Shown piece after piece: positions 42,223 through 51,441 of a DNA stretch of 64,000 nt (the first letter of the stretch is position 1; the number at the start of each line of letters is the position of its first letter). Both the position numbers and the translations under genes were made by a program. Source of the DNA: Alicyclobacillus tolerans (GTDB lineage: Bacteria > Bacillota > Bacilli > Alicyclobacillales > Alicyclobacillaceae); the NCBI RefSeq assembly GCF_021739485.1, contig NZ_JAJFNK010000006.1, forward strand, positions 62,001-126,000, read 5' to 3'. A model generated the notes under the pieces. It was not told the DNA's origin and made no database searches. It saw nothing but the letters and a program-made list of their open reading frames with translations.

Positions 42223-43857
42223 TTACAGCTCCACGTGAAAGACCGGAAGTACCGCTTGATAATCGCCCAGGCCTTCCATTTCGTGCAGCCAGTCAAAGCC
42301 GTAGCGAACCCACACAGGGAGTGGACAAAGACGGCGCTCTTGGGCGGTCCCATCCGTCCACAGCCAGCTCTGAATCTGCTGGATCTGCCGGACGTGAGCC
42401 ATGTGCTGCTGTCGGAACAGTTGCAGCGTCTTGTGCTCGAGCCGCTTGAGTCCTTTTTCTTCGCGGCTCACCTGCGCCTCGGCCATTGCGGCAACTTGCG
42501 GTCCTAAATGACCGAAGGTGCGCTTCCACTCGGTCCAGCGCAGCATACTTTGAGCCCGGTATACGGAAAACGCCGACTCAATCTCACCAGCTCCAAGCTG
42601 TGCCAACACCGGACTGACCAAATCGACGGGCTTAGCAACGGATTCCAGGGAAATCCCCCACTTCTTCATCGCGCGCGTCACGCCGGCGGGGTAAATGGTG
42701 AGCCTCTGCCGCAGCAACAGCGGCGGCAAAGTCCGCGAGAAAGCGTGAAACACGCCGCGCGACAACGCGTGATAGGCCACTTCCGCAGGTCCTCCCACAT
42801 ACGCCAGAGTGGGAAGCAAATGGTCCTGCACGACTGGACGAAGGAGTACGTTGGAACTGAACTGCGTCGGGTCTTTGCGGGCAATGTCGATCCAGTCGCT
42901 AATTGGTTTTTCCAAGCCAAGGCCCCTGGCCCGCAGCGTCCCTGTACCCGTCCGCTCCAGCACATAGCGTTTGCCGTTTTGAACGTAAAACAGCGTGGTG
43001 TTCTTTTCGTCGCGCACCACGGCCGGCGTGAATCCTGCGTCTTCGACCTGCCGATAAGCCTCATCCAAGGACCGGTTGACTTCGTCGCAGGTCTGCAAGG
43101 CCTGTGTCCAAACCGTGCCGACGAGACCGCGGAGTTTCGGCAAGCACGGGTCGACCATGACGATGCCTTTGGGTTCCAAGAGCTTCAAGAGGATGCGTGC
43201 AAACCAAACGGGCATGCTCGTACCGGGATTCCAAGCGGAACGAATAAATTCAAAGACTTCTTCTTTATACGGCCCGTCCGGCAGCAATTCGTACGCCTCG
43301 CGAACGACCTTGTCGACTGCAGTGGGTTCAATTTGCATGTTGTAGACCATCTGGTGTAAAGGCGCGTGAACCACCAAATCCAGGCGTTTGACATCGCTGT
43401 GCTGATCCAAAATGTAGGCGTGGTTCACCTCTGCCCAGTCGTGGTCCTCAGAGGCGACCCAAAAAACAGGCACCACCGGTCGTTGGAGTTCCCGTTCCAG
43501 CCGAGCAGCGAGTTCGATCGTCGAGATCGCTTTATAGATGGAGAACATCGGTCCAGTGAACAGCCCTGCCTGCTGTCCCGTTACGACAGCCACTGCCCGT
43601 TCGTCGCGAAGGCGTTCAAGCTGGCGCATGGACGCTTCATTGGCGCCGAGTTGACGCATGTGATCGGCGAGTGTGTCCACGAGTTGATCGCGGTGCGCAG
43701 CACTGAACTTCGGGACAATCTCCTCAGCCCGTCTCGCATACGTTTCCTGAAAGTGCGGGTCTTGGCCGTCATATAAATGTGCAACCGTGTGAAACGAGCT
43801 TTCGTGCAAATCCGTCAAAGGGTTGCCGCTCGGTTCGGAACGTACGGTCCAATTCAT
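42223..43857 (-). CDS. bshC: Bacillithiol synthase BshC
   Basis: Adds cysteine to glucosaminyl malate in the last step of bacillithiol synthesis. At 544 residues it has normal length, with a nucleotidyltransferase-like core: VVTGQQAGLFTGPMFSIYKA, VVPVFWVASEDHDWAEVNH and DYQAVLPVFHVEL-type C-terminus. A coiled coil (about 460-505) is typical. It directly precedes mraZ, as yllA does in B. subtilis. Presence of bshC says the cell uses bacillithiol as its low-molecular-weight thiol. Confidence 0.96.
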   Translation of the reverse strand: MNWTVRSEPSGNPLTDLHESSFHTVAHLYDGQDPHFQETYARRAEEIVPKFSAAHRDQLVDTLADHMRQLGANEASMRQLERLRDERAVAVVTGQQAGLFTGPMFSIYKAISTIELAARLERELQRPVVPVFWVASEDHDWAEVNHAYILDQHSDVKRLDLVVHAPLHQMVYNMQIEPTAVDKVVREAYELLPDGPYKEEVFEFIRSAWNPGTSMPVWFARILLKLLEPKGIVMVDPCLPKLRGLVGTVWTQALQTCDEVNRSLDEAYRQVEDAGFTPAVVRDEKNTTLFYVQNGKRYVLERTGTGTLRARGLGLEKPISDWIDIARKDPTQFSSNVLLRPVVQDHLLPTLAYVGGPAEVAYHALSRGVFHAFSRTLPPLLLRQRLTIYPAGVTRAMKKWGISLESVAKPVDLVSPVLAQLGAGEIESAFSVYRAQSMLRWTEWKRTFGHLGPQVAAMAEAQVSREEKGLKRLEHKTLQLFRQQHMAHVRQIQQIQSWLWTDGTAQERRLCPLPVWVRYGFDWLHEMEGLGDYQAVLPVFHVEL

Positions 43858-44067
43858 CGCTACACTCCCTTTGTCAGGCCCGTTCGTACGGCTTTAAAAA
43901 TATTCACTGGTTATGAGTGGAATACAGCCGCCAACAAGTCCCAGCCTGTCTCTGTCGTATCCGAGGACTATCATACCGAGAGAGCTAACTAAAGTAAAGT
44001 AAGAGAGGGTGTGTGGCTTCAAATCTCCTCGGGGCGTCGCGAAGCCGCAAAGGTTCCAAACCGGATA

Positions 44068-44091
44068 AGGCGCACCCAGTTCGGTGCGCCT
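44068..44091 (-). terminator. Hairpin behind the carboxyltransferase operon
   Basis: AGGCGCACC and GGTGCGCCT form a perfect nine-pair stem with a six-base loop, 52 bases after the last stop of the biotin-carboxylase operon. The following minus-strand sequence TTATCCGGTTTGG has only a weak T-run. The rest of the 43858-44143 gap shows no gene. Confidence 0.5.
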
Positions 44092-44143
44092 CACGCAAAC
44101 ACTTGGCCGCAACATGTCCATGCCCGAGAATGGCCTTGTTCCG

Positions 44144-45724
44144 TTAGACCGGATATACGGCGTGCTTTCGCCGCGCAAAGGCGGTCTGTTTGGATGCGTA
44201 CGCAGCAAAGCGACGGCTTAACTCGTGTCGCAGAAGGTTCGGCTGAATCACGTCGTCCACGATCAACTCAGAGGCGAGCCGGTAGACGTCGATATCCTGG
44301 CGGTATTCCTCCCGCTTTTGTTCAATAAACTCAGCTTGCTCCGACTCGGGCAATTGCGCGATTTTGTTGCTGTACACCGCGTTGACGGCAGCTTCCGGCC
44401 CCATCACTGCAATCTGGGCATTTGGAAAAGCCAGACACGCATCCGGTTCAAAAGCTGGACCGGCCATGGCGTACAAGCCCGCCCCGTACGCCTTGCGAAC
44501 CACGACGCTGATTTTCGGAACCGTGGCTTCCGACATTGCCGCTATCAACTTGGCGCCGTGGCGGATAATACCGGCTCTTTCCACCTTCGTGCCAATCATG
44601 AATCCGGGAACGTCCGCCAGGAACAAAAGCGGGATGGAAAACGCGTCGCATAACGTAATGAAACGCGCCGCCTTGTCCGCGGAATCCACAAACAGCACAC
44701 CGCCTTTCACGCGCGGTTGATTCGCCACAATCCCAATGACCCGTCCGCTTATTCTCGCGAATCCTGTAATCAATTCCGGGGCAAAAAGCTTCTTGACTTC
44801 AAACCATGTCCCTTCGTCGACTGTCCTTAAGATCAAGTCGTACATGTTAAATGGAGCGTTTTGGTTTTCCGGTAGAATTTCTTCAATGGACTTGTCGAAA
44901 GACTTGGGCGAAACGGACTCGAACAGGTCCGGTTTCTCTTCCCAGTTGCTGGGCATGTACGATAGGTATTGACGGGCTTGTGTAATCGCCTCTTCTTCGT
45001 TGGCTGCCAACACGTCCCCGCAGCCGCTCACGGAACAGTGCATGCGCGCACCGCCCATTTCCTCCAAGGTGACCTTCTCGCCGATGACCATTTCCGCCAT
45101 GCGCGGCGAGCCTAGGTACATGCTGGCATTTTTGTCCACCATAATGACAATGTCGCAAAAAGCGGGAATGTACGCTCCGCCCGCAGCAGAAGGGCCGAAT
45201 AACACGCACACCTGCGGGATACTTCCGGACAGCTTAACCTCGTTGTGAAAGATGCGGCCGGCCCCTCGGCGACCCGGAAACATTTCCAATTGGTCCGTAA
45301 TCCTAGCTCCCGCCGAGTCTACGAGGTATACCAGCGGAATCTTTAGGTTTTCAGCCGTCTCTTGGATGCGGATGATCTTTTCGACAGTCCGCTGCCCCCA
45401 GCTTCCGGCCTTCACCGTGCTGTCGTTTGCCATCACCGCGACAGGTTTGCCGTGAATCCGGCCAATCCCTGTCACGACTCCGTCTGCGGGAAGGTCTTGT
45501 GCCAAGCAATTGGCGAAGATTCCATCTTCGACATCCAGGTCGTCATCGAACAGCAGCCGGAGTCTTTCGCGGACGAACAGTTTGTTGCTTTGTGCGTTCT
45601 TTTCGTGGTACTTTTGCGCTCCACCCGATTGGATTTGACGCGTTAGCTCGGACAACTTTTGATTCACGCAGCGTTTCATCTCCTGTGCCCAGTTGACAAT
45701 TTGTGTTCGTACGACGTTTATCAA
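44144..45724 (-). CDS. Acyl-CoA carboxylase, carboxyltransferase subunit (YngE/MCC-beta type)
   Basis: Transfers CO2 from carboxybiotin to an acyl-CoA. The 526-residue protein has the two crotonase-like halves of the family: VVTGIGRIHGKPVAVMANDS, GRRGAGRIFHNEVKLSG, FGPSAAGGAYIPAF and, in the C half, LADVPGFMIGTKVERAGI and KAYGAGLYAMAGPAF. It is the last gene of a four-gene operon like B. subtilis yngH-yngHB-yngF-yngE, which serves leucine or branched acyl-CoA breakdown in the mother cell. Methylcrotonyl-CoA is the likeliest substrate; propionyl-CoA is not excluded. Start TTG at 45724 has AGGAA nine bases before. Confidence 0.9.
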   Translation of the reverse strand: MINVVRTQIVNWAQEMKRCVNQKLSELTRQIQSGGAQKYHEKNAQSNKLFVRERLRLLFDDDLDVEDGIFANCLAQDLPADGVVTGIGRIHGKPVAVMANDSTVKAGSWGQRTVEKIIRIQETAENLKIPLVYLVDSAGARITDQLEMFPGRRGAGRIFHNEVKLSGSIPQVCVLFGPSAAGGAYIPAFCDIVIMVDKNASMYLGSPRMAEMVIGEKVTLEEMGGARMHCSVSGCGDVLAANEEEAITQARQYLSYMPSNWEEKPDLFESVSPKSFDKSIEEILPENQNAPFNMYDLILRTVDEGTWFEVKKLFAPELITGFARISGRVIGIVANQPRVKGGVLFVDSADKAARFITLCDAFSIPLLFLADVPGFMIGTKVERAGIIRHGAKLIAAMSEATVPKISVVVRKAYGAGLYAMAGPAFEPDACLAFPNAQIAVMGPEAAVNAVYSNKIAQLPESEQAEFIEQKREEYRQDIDVYRLASELIVDDVIQPNLLRHELSRRFAAYASKQTAFARRKHAVYPV

Positions 45725-45773
45725 CCTACGACGTTCCTAAAACAGGTTTTCCTATAGGTTCCTCAGAAACGCG

Positions 45774-46556
45774 CTATTTCCCTTGATAGCGCGGCTTGCG
45801 TTTTTCGGCAAAGGCGGCCAATCCTTCCAGCCGGTCGCTGGTGGGAATGACGACTTCGTATGCCTTGTCTTCCAACGCCAGTCCGGAGGTGAGGTCCACC
45901 TCAAATCCCCGGTCGATGGCAAACTTGGCCTGCCGCACCGCGATCGGTGCGTTCCCGGCAATTTCCTCCGCCAACCGAACAGCCGTTTGGTGTAATTCGC
46001 CATCGTGCACCACTTGACTGACCAGTCCCAGCTCGAGAGCTTCCCGGGCCTCGATTCGACGCGCGGTATAGATGAGTTCTTTCGCCTTTGCTAACCCAAT
46101 CAGCCGCGGCAGCCGCTGCGTTCCGCCGGCCCCTGGAATGATGCCAAGGCTGGTTTCAGTCAGCCCGAATTTCGCCGATTCCCCAGCAATGCGCAAATCG
46201 CACGCAAGTGCCAATTCTGTACCGCCGCCAAAGGCTACACCGTTGACAGCCGCTATGACGGGCATGGGCAGCGCTGCCACGCTGTTGACAACGCGCTTAA
46301 TCCGTCCGACCGCCTGGCGGGCTTGTTGCTCATCCATGGACCTGCGTTCTTTGAGGTCCGCTCCTGCGCAAAAAGCGCGCTGGCCCGCTCCTTGGATGAT
46401 GACCACGCGCACGTCCGAACGCAGGTACAAATCGTCCAGAGCGTCCTGCAGCGCTCCAACCAATTCGGTGGACAGGGCGTTTGCCTGTTCAGGGCGGTTC
46501 AGCGTCAATGTGACCAAGCCGCCGGTTTCGTCCACTTGAAGAACTTCTTGGGCCAC
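45774..46556 (-). CDS. Enoyl-CoA hydratase/isomerase family protein (YngF-like)
   Basis: Crotonase-fold enzyme of 260 residues, starting with GTG eight bases after AGGAGG. Oxyanion-hole motifs are RAFCAGADLKER and AVNGVAFGGGTELALACDLR; the catalytic glutamate region is TETSLGIIPGAGGTQRLPR. In the matching B. subtilis operon yngF is a predicted methylglutaconyl-CoA hydratase, the step after methylcrotonyl-CoA carboxylation, which fits this context. Confidence 0.9.
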   Translation of the reverse strand: MAQEVLQVDETGGLVTLTLNRPEQANALSTELVGALQDALDDLYLRSDVRVVIIQGAGQRAFCAGADLKERRSMDEQQARQAVGRIKRVVNSVAALPMPVIAAVNGVAFGGGTELALACDLRIAGESAKFGLTETSLGIIPGAGGTQRLPRLIGLAKAKELIYTARRIEAREALELGLVSQVVHDGELHQTAVRLAEEIAGNAPIAVRQAKFAIDRGFEVDLTSGLALEDKAYEVVIPTSDRLEGLAAFAEKRKPRYQGK

Positions 46557-46583
46557 ACCAAGTCCCTCCTCGTTGCAGGTCAT

Positions 46584-46796
46584 TCAGTCTAACTCGACTA
46601 AGACGTCGCCTTCGTTGACAAAGTCCCCTTGCTGGACCTTGACTTCGCGTACGGTTCCTTCCTGGTCTGCCGCTACAGGGACCTCCATTTTCATGGACTC
46701 CAATACGACAACGTCTTGGTCTGTACTCACGCTATCTCCTGGTCCCACCAGTACATTGAGGACGGTTCCAGCCATTGATGCAACAACTTGTGCCAT
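46584..46796 (-). CDS. Biotin carboxyl carrier protein, 70 residues
   Basis: A bare biotinyl domain. The biotinylated lysine lies in VLESMKMEVPV (Lys36) and the flanking GDSVSTDQDV and GDFVNEGDVLVELD complete the barrel. It lies three bases after the biotin carboxylase, so carrier and carboxylase are separate proteins here, as yngH and yngHB in B. subtilis. Confidence 0.94.
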   Translation of the reverse strand: MAQVVASMAGTVLNVLVGPGDSVSTDQDVVVLESMKMEVPVAADQEGTVREVKVQQGDFVNEGDVLVELD

Positions 46797-46799
46797 GTC

Positions 46800-48143
46800 T
46801 TATACTCTCCCTTTGAGTTTGTCAATAAAGTTTGTTGTCGTATCTCCATCGGCAAATGCCTTTGCGCTGACAATGTCGTGCAGCAGTGGGATGTTCGTCT
46901 TAATCCCACTCACCTCGTATTGCTGCAGCGCCGCCTTCATCTTTTCAATCGCCTGGCTGCGACTTGCGCCATGGACAATCAGTTTTCCAATCATCGGGTC
47001 GTAAAACGGAGTCACTACTGTGTTGCTTTCCGCCCCGACGTCGTTTCGGACACCCTCGCCCTGCGGCAGGGACATCGAGGAAATCGTCCCTGGGGAAGGC
47101 AGCATTTTTTCGGGGTCCTCGGCGTAAATCCGGCATTCGATGGCATGCCCTTGCCGGGCAATCTCCTCCTGGCGAAATGGCAGGACTGCCCCGTTGGCGA
47201 TTTGAATCTGCAGTTCCACGAGGTCCACCCCAGTAATCATCTCCGTAACCGGGTGCTCCACCTGCAGGCGGGTGTTCATTTCAAGGAAGTAAAAATTCCG
47301 GTTGGCGTCGACTAAGAACTCAACGGTTCCAGCATTGCTGTAATCAATGCTGCGCGCGGCTAAGAGCGCTGCTTCTCCCATCGCCTGGCGCAGGGTATCG
47401 TCGAGAAACGGAGAGGGTGCTTCTTCAATCACCTTTTGGTGGCGCCGCTGAATCGAGCACTCCCGTTCCCACAAGTACACCCCGTGGCCGTGTTGATCGA
47501 ACAACACCTGAATTTCGACGTGTCTGGGAGCGACAATTCGCTTCTCCATAAACATTTCCCCGTTGCCAAAGTACGCCTTGGCACGTGCTTGCCCCGAGGT
47601 AAACGCTTTCTCGAGGTCCGCGTCGTTGTCCACCACTTGCATGCCGATTCCGCCGCCTCCGTGCGAAGCCTTCAGCATGACAGGGTAACCGATTTTGTGT
47701 GCAAACTCTACAGCCGCCACAACGTCCGGAATCGCTCCGTCTGACCCAGGTACTGTGGGAACACCGGCCGCCTTCATCAACTTTCGCGCTTGCGTCTTGC
47801 TCCCCATCGCCTCAATGGCTGAAGAATCCGGTCCGATGAAAACCAGACCCGCTTTTGTGCACGCACGTGCAAACTCGGCGTTCTCACTGAGCAGCCCGTA
47901 CCCCGGGTGAACCGCGTCTGCGCCAGTTTCCAGTGCCGCTTCAACGAGTTTTTGAATTTGCAGGTAACTCTGCGCCACAGGCGGCGGACCGATGCGTACG
48001 GCGACATCCGCTTCACGGACGTGCAATGCGCTTTCATCAGCGTCCGAATAGACCGCTACGGTTTGAATACCGAGTCGTTGACAAGTCCGGATGATCCGTC
48101 GAGCAATCTCGCCGCGATTGGCAATCAAAATTTTCCGAATCAC
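46800..48143 (-). CDS. Biotin carboxylase subunit of acyl-CoA carboxylase (YngH/AccC type)
   Basis: ATP-grasp enzyme that carboxylates biotin. The 447-residue chain shows KILIANRGEIARRIIRTC, the glycine-rich ATP loop KASHGGGGIGMQ, EERECSIQRRHQK-type WERECSIQRRHQKVIEEAP, and FLEMNTRLQVEHPVTE with the catalytic residues. It is the first gene of the operon with the carrier, the hydratase and the carboxyltransferase. It diverges from the SDR gene at 48336. Confidence 0.94.
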   Translation of the reverse strand: MIRKILIANRGEIARRIIRTCQRLGIQTVAVYSDADESALHVREADVAVRIGPPPVAQSYLQIQKLVEAALETGADAVHPGYGLLSENAEFARACTKAGLVFIGPDSSAIEAMGSKTQARKLMKAAGVPTVPGSDGAIPDVVAAVEFAHKIGYPVMLKASHGGGGIGMQVVDNDADLEKAFTSGQARAKAYFGNGEMFMEKRIVAPRHVEIQVLFDQHGHGVYLWERECSIQRRHQKVIEEAPSPFLDDTLRQAMGEAALLAARSIDYSNAGTVEFLVDANRNFYFLEMNTRLQVEHPVTEMITGVDLVELQIQIANGAVLPFRQEEIARQGHAIECRIYAEDPEKMLPSPGTISSMSLPQGEGVRNDVGAESNTVVTPFYDPMIGKLIVHGASRSQAIEKMKAALQQYEVSGIKTNIPLLHDIVSAKAFADGDTTTNFIDKLKGRV

Positions 48144-48225
48144 GCTGTTCCCCCTCTCCGGTCGCTAAATTAAGGGTATCAGGTTGACCGCATGTTTGCA
48201 AAACTCAAAATCCAGCGAGATTCCT

Positions 48226-48253
48226 TTGGTTGAGAGCTGTAATATGGTAAAAT
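48226..48253 (+). promoter_or_regulatory. Possible promoter of the SDR gene
   Basis: TTGGTT (48226-48231), 16 bases, TAAAAT (48248-48253), about 80 bases before the gene. The -35 is a poor match. Confidence 0.35.
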
Positions 48254-48335
48254 TCCCGGTTAGTGATTCACTGCATCGGATAGCGTCTGCGCGATTCGGG
48301 TGCGAACGGCGAACCCCAGACAAGGAGCATACAAC

Positions 48336-49106
48336 ATGCCTGCTGACTTTAGTTTTTCAACAACCCGGCCCTTATTTGGCCAAGTGGCTGTGGTGACCGG
48401 GGCCTCCCGCGGCATTGGAAGGTCCATCGCGATCGCGTTGGCTCGGGCCGGAGCTTACGTGGTCGTCAACTATTTTCACTCGCGCGATGCCGCCAACGAA
48501 GTCGTGCAAATTTGCAGGGATTCAGGTACCAAGGCGATTGCGGTCAAGGCCGACGTGACCCTGCCGCAGGACGTGGAGTTTTTGTTTCAAAAGGCCAACG
48601 AACTGGGGACGCCCGCCATTCTCGTCAATAACGCGGGCATTGCCAGTGCCAAACTGTTGCTCGACACGTCTCTCGAAGAGTGGGAATCCCTCATCAAAAG
48701 CAACCTGACGGCGTCTTTTTTATGTGCCAAAACGGTTTTGCCACAGATGATTTCGAACCGTTACGGCCGCGTTATCAACATTTCATCGATTTGGGGATTG
48801 GCGGGCGGGTCTTATGAAGTTGCGTACTCGGCTTCTAAAGGCGGGCTCATTGCGTTTACGAAGGCGCTTGCCAAGGAAGTGGGCCCGTCCGGCATTACGG
48901 TCAACGCCGTTGCCCCAGGGGCCATTGAAACCGATATGTTAAACGCGTTGACCGCAGACGATAAGCAGGTATTGGAAGAACAAACCCCTGTCGGACGAAT
49001 TGGGCTCCCCGAAGATGTCGCCCACGCTGTGCTTTTTTTGGCCTCCCCCAGCGCCTCGTTTATGACCGGGCAAGTCATTAGTCCGAACGGCGGCTTAGTC
49101 ATTTAA
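48336..49106 (+). CDS. Short-chain dehydrogenase/reductase (FabG/YmfI-like)
   Basis: Rossmann-fold oxidoreductase of 256 residues. The start MPADFSFSTTRPL has AAGGAG eight bases upstream; the open frame begins 12 codons earlier. The NADP loop is VVTGASRGIGRSIA, followed by LVNNAGIA and the active-site serine and YSASKG tyrosine-lysine pair. The C-terminus has the FabG-type FMTGQVISPNGG. Sequence fits 3-oxoacyl-ACP reductases and YmfI, the EF-P modifying reductase; substrate cannot be chosen. It is monocistronic and divergent from the biotin carboxylase operon. Confidence 0.88.
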   Translation: MPADFSFSTTRPLFGQVAVVTGASRGIGRSIAIALARAGAYVVVNYFHSRDAANEVVQICRDSGTKAIAVKADVTLPQDVEFLFQKANELGTPAILVNNAGIASAKLLLDTSLEEWESLIKSNLTASFLCAKTVLPQMISNRYGRVINISSIWGLAGGSYEVAYSASKGGLIAFTKALAKEVGPSGITVNAVAPGAIETDMLNALTADDKQVLEEQTPVGRIGLPEDVAHAVLFLASPSASFMTGQVISPNGGLVI

Positions 49107-49236
49107 CACCCATTTTTCCGGAGATGGGGACACAGGCCCTTCCTCTGATGGCTATATGCCGCATTGTGTATAGGGAGAGCACTTGCCCTGAGGCGCCGAC
49201 AGCGGTTCCGCACCCGCTGCCGGCCTCGTTGCGACC

Positions 49237-49881
49237 ATGATGGCCCCGGTTTTCGGTTGGGAGGGATGTATCCTGAAGAGAAACGATGCTGTGCGCTCAA
49301 ACAAGCGAATTGCCGCAAGGAAGCCGCGGTTCCGTTTGACCAAAGACTTGGAACGCAAAATTCGAAGTGAAGCCGCGAAGACAGGTCTGGCTCCTGGCGA
49401 ATACTTGCGGCTTGTCGTCTCTATTGCGCAGACTGTGCGGCGTTCTATGCCGGAAGGACAGTCCATCGACGCTGCCGCACTGCTGCAACTGGTGAAAAAT
49501 CCTTTGCTGGGGAGCGTATTCGAGATGTTGTCCAAATCTGCTTTGACAACTCTGAAAGGCTTTCCTGGTTTGGACGGCCAAAATGATAACGAGCCAAAAG
49601 AGAAGGCGACGACCCCAGCACAGCCGATTACCCCGCAAAACCCGGGGTTTATCCCGGAAATGAGGCAACCACTTCCACCGAGACAAGCGCAGCAACCCGG
49701 ACAGGGTACACCGCATTTGAATGTGCCAAGCCCTGGAAACGGATACCCGCACACACTGCCTCCCTATGCACCATATCATCCCTACGCGCAGCGGCCTGTC
49801 CCCGGTCAAAATGCACCGGCACAGCCTGTCCCTGCACCCTCTGCAGCAAGACCCGTTTATCCACCGCAATACTTTATGTAA
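49237..49881 (+). CDS. Hypothetical protein: helical N-terminal domain and proline-rich tail
   Basis: About 200 residues. The N-terminal half (residues 25-105) is basic and helical (RKPRFRLTKDLERKIRSEAA, then APGEYLRLVVSIAQTVRR), somewhat like ribbon-helix-helix or AbrB-associated DNA-binding segments. The last 90 residues are Pro, Gln, Ala and Tyr-rich (PYAPYHPYAQRPVPGQ). The true start is uncertain: GGGAGG precedes position 49274, where only a CTG is available. It converges on the germination lipoprotein gene. Family not recognised. Confidence 0.6.
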   Translation: MMAPVFGWEGCILKRNDAVRSNKRIAARKPRFRLTKDLERKIRSEAAKTGLAPGEYLRLVVSIAQTVRRSMPEGQSIDAAALLQLVKNPLLGSVFEMLSKSALTTLKGFPGLDGQNDNEPKEKATTPAQPITPQNPGFIPEMRQPLPPRQAQQPGQGTPHLNVPSPGNGYPHTLPPYAPYHPYAQRPVPGQNAPAQPVPAPSAARPVYPPQYFM

Positions 49882-49908
49882 CAGCTGCGCGGTGCGGCGT
49901 GACCCCAG

Positions 49909-51198
49909 CTAATTTTTGGTCTGCAGCGGTACATTCTGAATCCCAAAACGCCGCAATTGGACGTGAGCGTGTACGTCGACTTGGGCATTCTGCAGTTTTT
50001 CCTCCCATGGATACCGCACAAACTCGGCATCGGTGGAGAACAAATGACGAATGTGGTTTGAAATTGGAATGCCGTCGACCTTGTAATCCTTCGTCAACTT
50101 GTTGACTAAGGCCGTCATATCAGCGGACATCCTTTGGTTCAACATGTTTTCCAACTGGACCCTGTTCCCTGTTAGGGACCAATCCTTTTGACCTCCGCTG
50201 CTGACCAGTTCAGTGTCCAAAGGCACGTCGATGGAGATTTTTAAAGGATTGGTCAAAGCGATGTTATACTGTGGCTGGCGCTCCATCCGTATAGCCAGGT
50301 CTACGTTCTCATACCGGCCTTTTGGGTCCGAAAACGACATTCTCGTCGAGCGCAGCGTACCCTGCAGCACTCTGAAATACGCGACCTCCGGGCCGGTCAG
50401 AAAGCCCACCAGCCGATCCCCTTGAAACACCGCAGCCCCCATCCACTCTACAGGGTTTCCCCCGGAACGGTTCACTTGACCCGCGTTGTATTTCACGGCG
50501 GTTTCAGACAACCCCTGTTTGCCCTTCGGGTCTTGCTTGACCTGATCGTTCACAGAGTACAAAGGAAGCACAGGGTCCTGATGAGGAGTCTCCAGCGCCG
50601 ACAGCAACTGGTGCAAACGCACCACGAGAGTCATGCCGTTTCTGCCTCCCACTTCCGCGATATCCGCCGCAATCCGGCCGGAGGAGGCTTCCAACACCGG
50701 TTTGTTCAGCTGCATCAGTTCTTTGGCCGTCCCTTTCGTCACCCCGATGAACACAGTCCGCCGGAATTCCCGGTAGCGCACCAAAGGCTGCAGTTGGGAG
50801 GTGATGCCGTCGCGCGCCACATCCTCACCAATCACGATGGCAGACAGATGACTCAAGGCCAGCGTACGTTCCACGCTGGCGTTGGCTAGGCTCAACGCCT
50901 CCGTCACATTATGCGCTCGAAAAGTCATGGGACTGGAGCCGCTTAACGACGATTTATTTCCTCCGCCGCCCCCAGACGCAGGGTTGTTCGGCAACGCGAG
51001 CGAAACCGTGCAGTCCACGAGTCCGTTTGGAGCTTTGTCAATCCCTAGCACAGTCACAAACGCTTGCTGTTCCAGTTCCTGGCGGTCCCAGCAGCCCGTT
51101 GCCGTAAAGGATACAAGGCCCACAGACAAAACGAGTGCTATTTTATTCAACCATTTGCCAAAAAACCGCTTCCTTAACCGCTCAGTGAATGAATTCAC
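49909..51198 (-). CDS. Ger(x)C-family spore germination lipoprotein
   Basis: C subunit of a nutrient germinant receptor, 429 residues. A signal peptide (residues 1-35) ends in the lipobox FTATGCWDRQELEQ. The Ger(x)C N-terminal domain follows (VTVLGIDKAPNGLVD, ERTLALSHLSAIVIGE), with the C-terminal alpha/beta domain from about residue 250. It is expected on the inner forespore membrane after LspA processing. No gerA-type or gerB-type subunit gene is adjacent, so it is an orphan in this window. Confidence 0.92.
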   Translation of the reverse strand: MNSFTERLRKRFFGKWLNKIALVLSVGLVSFTATGCWDRQELEQQAFVTVLGIDKAPNGLVDCTVSLALPNNPASGGGGGNKSSLSGSSPMTFRAHNVTEALSLANASVERTLALSHLSAIVIGEDVARDGITSQLQPLVRYREFRRTVFIGVTKGTAKELMQLNKPVLEASSGRIAADIAEVGGRNGMTLVVRLHQLLSALETPHQDPVLPLYSVNDQVKQDPKGKQGLSETAVKYNAGQVNRSGGNPVEWMGAAVFQGDRLVGFLTGPEVAYFRVLQGTLRSTRMSFSDPKGRYENVDLAIRMERQPQYNIALTNPLKISIDVPLDTELVSSGGQKDWSLTGNRVQLENMLNQRMSADMTALVNKLTKDYKVDGIPISNHIRHLFSTDAEFVRYPWEEKLQNAQVDVHAHVQLRRFGIQNVPLQTKN

Positions 51199-51441
51199 AC
51201 AAACACCACCTGGTCAGTAGCTTTTCACCACTCGCTTTGCTTCATGCGAGCGCAGGCGGTATCGGATCGCGCGTTTGGATGCGGCTGCACCGATTTTGTA
51301 CGGTTGAGCCGGGTTTTCAGGGGACCGGGGGCTTTTGCAAAGGGAGCTTTCATTCCCGCAAAATCGTGCTACTATAGAATTTGTAGAGGGTATGAGAATC
51401 TTCTTTTTAGCCGTGCATCTTAATAAGAGGGAGCTAATCTC

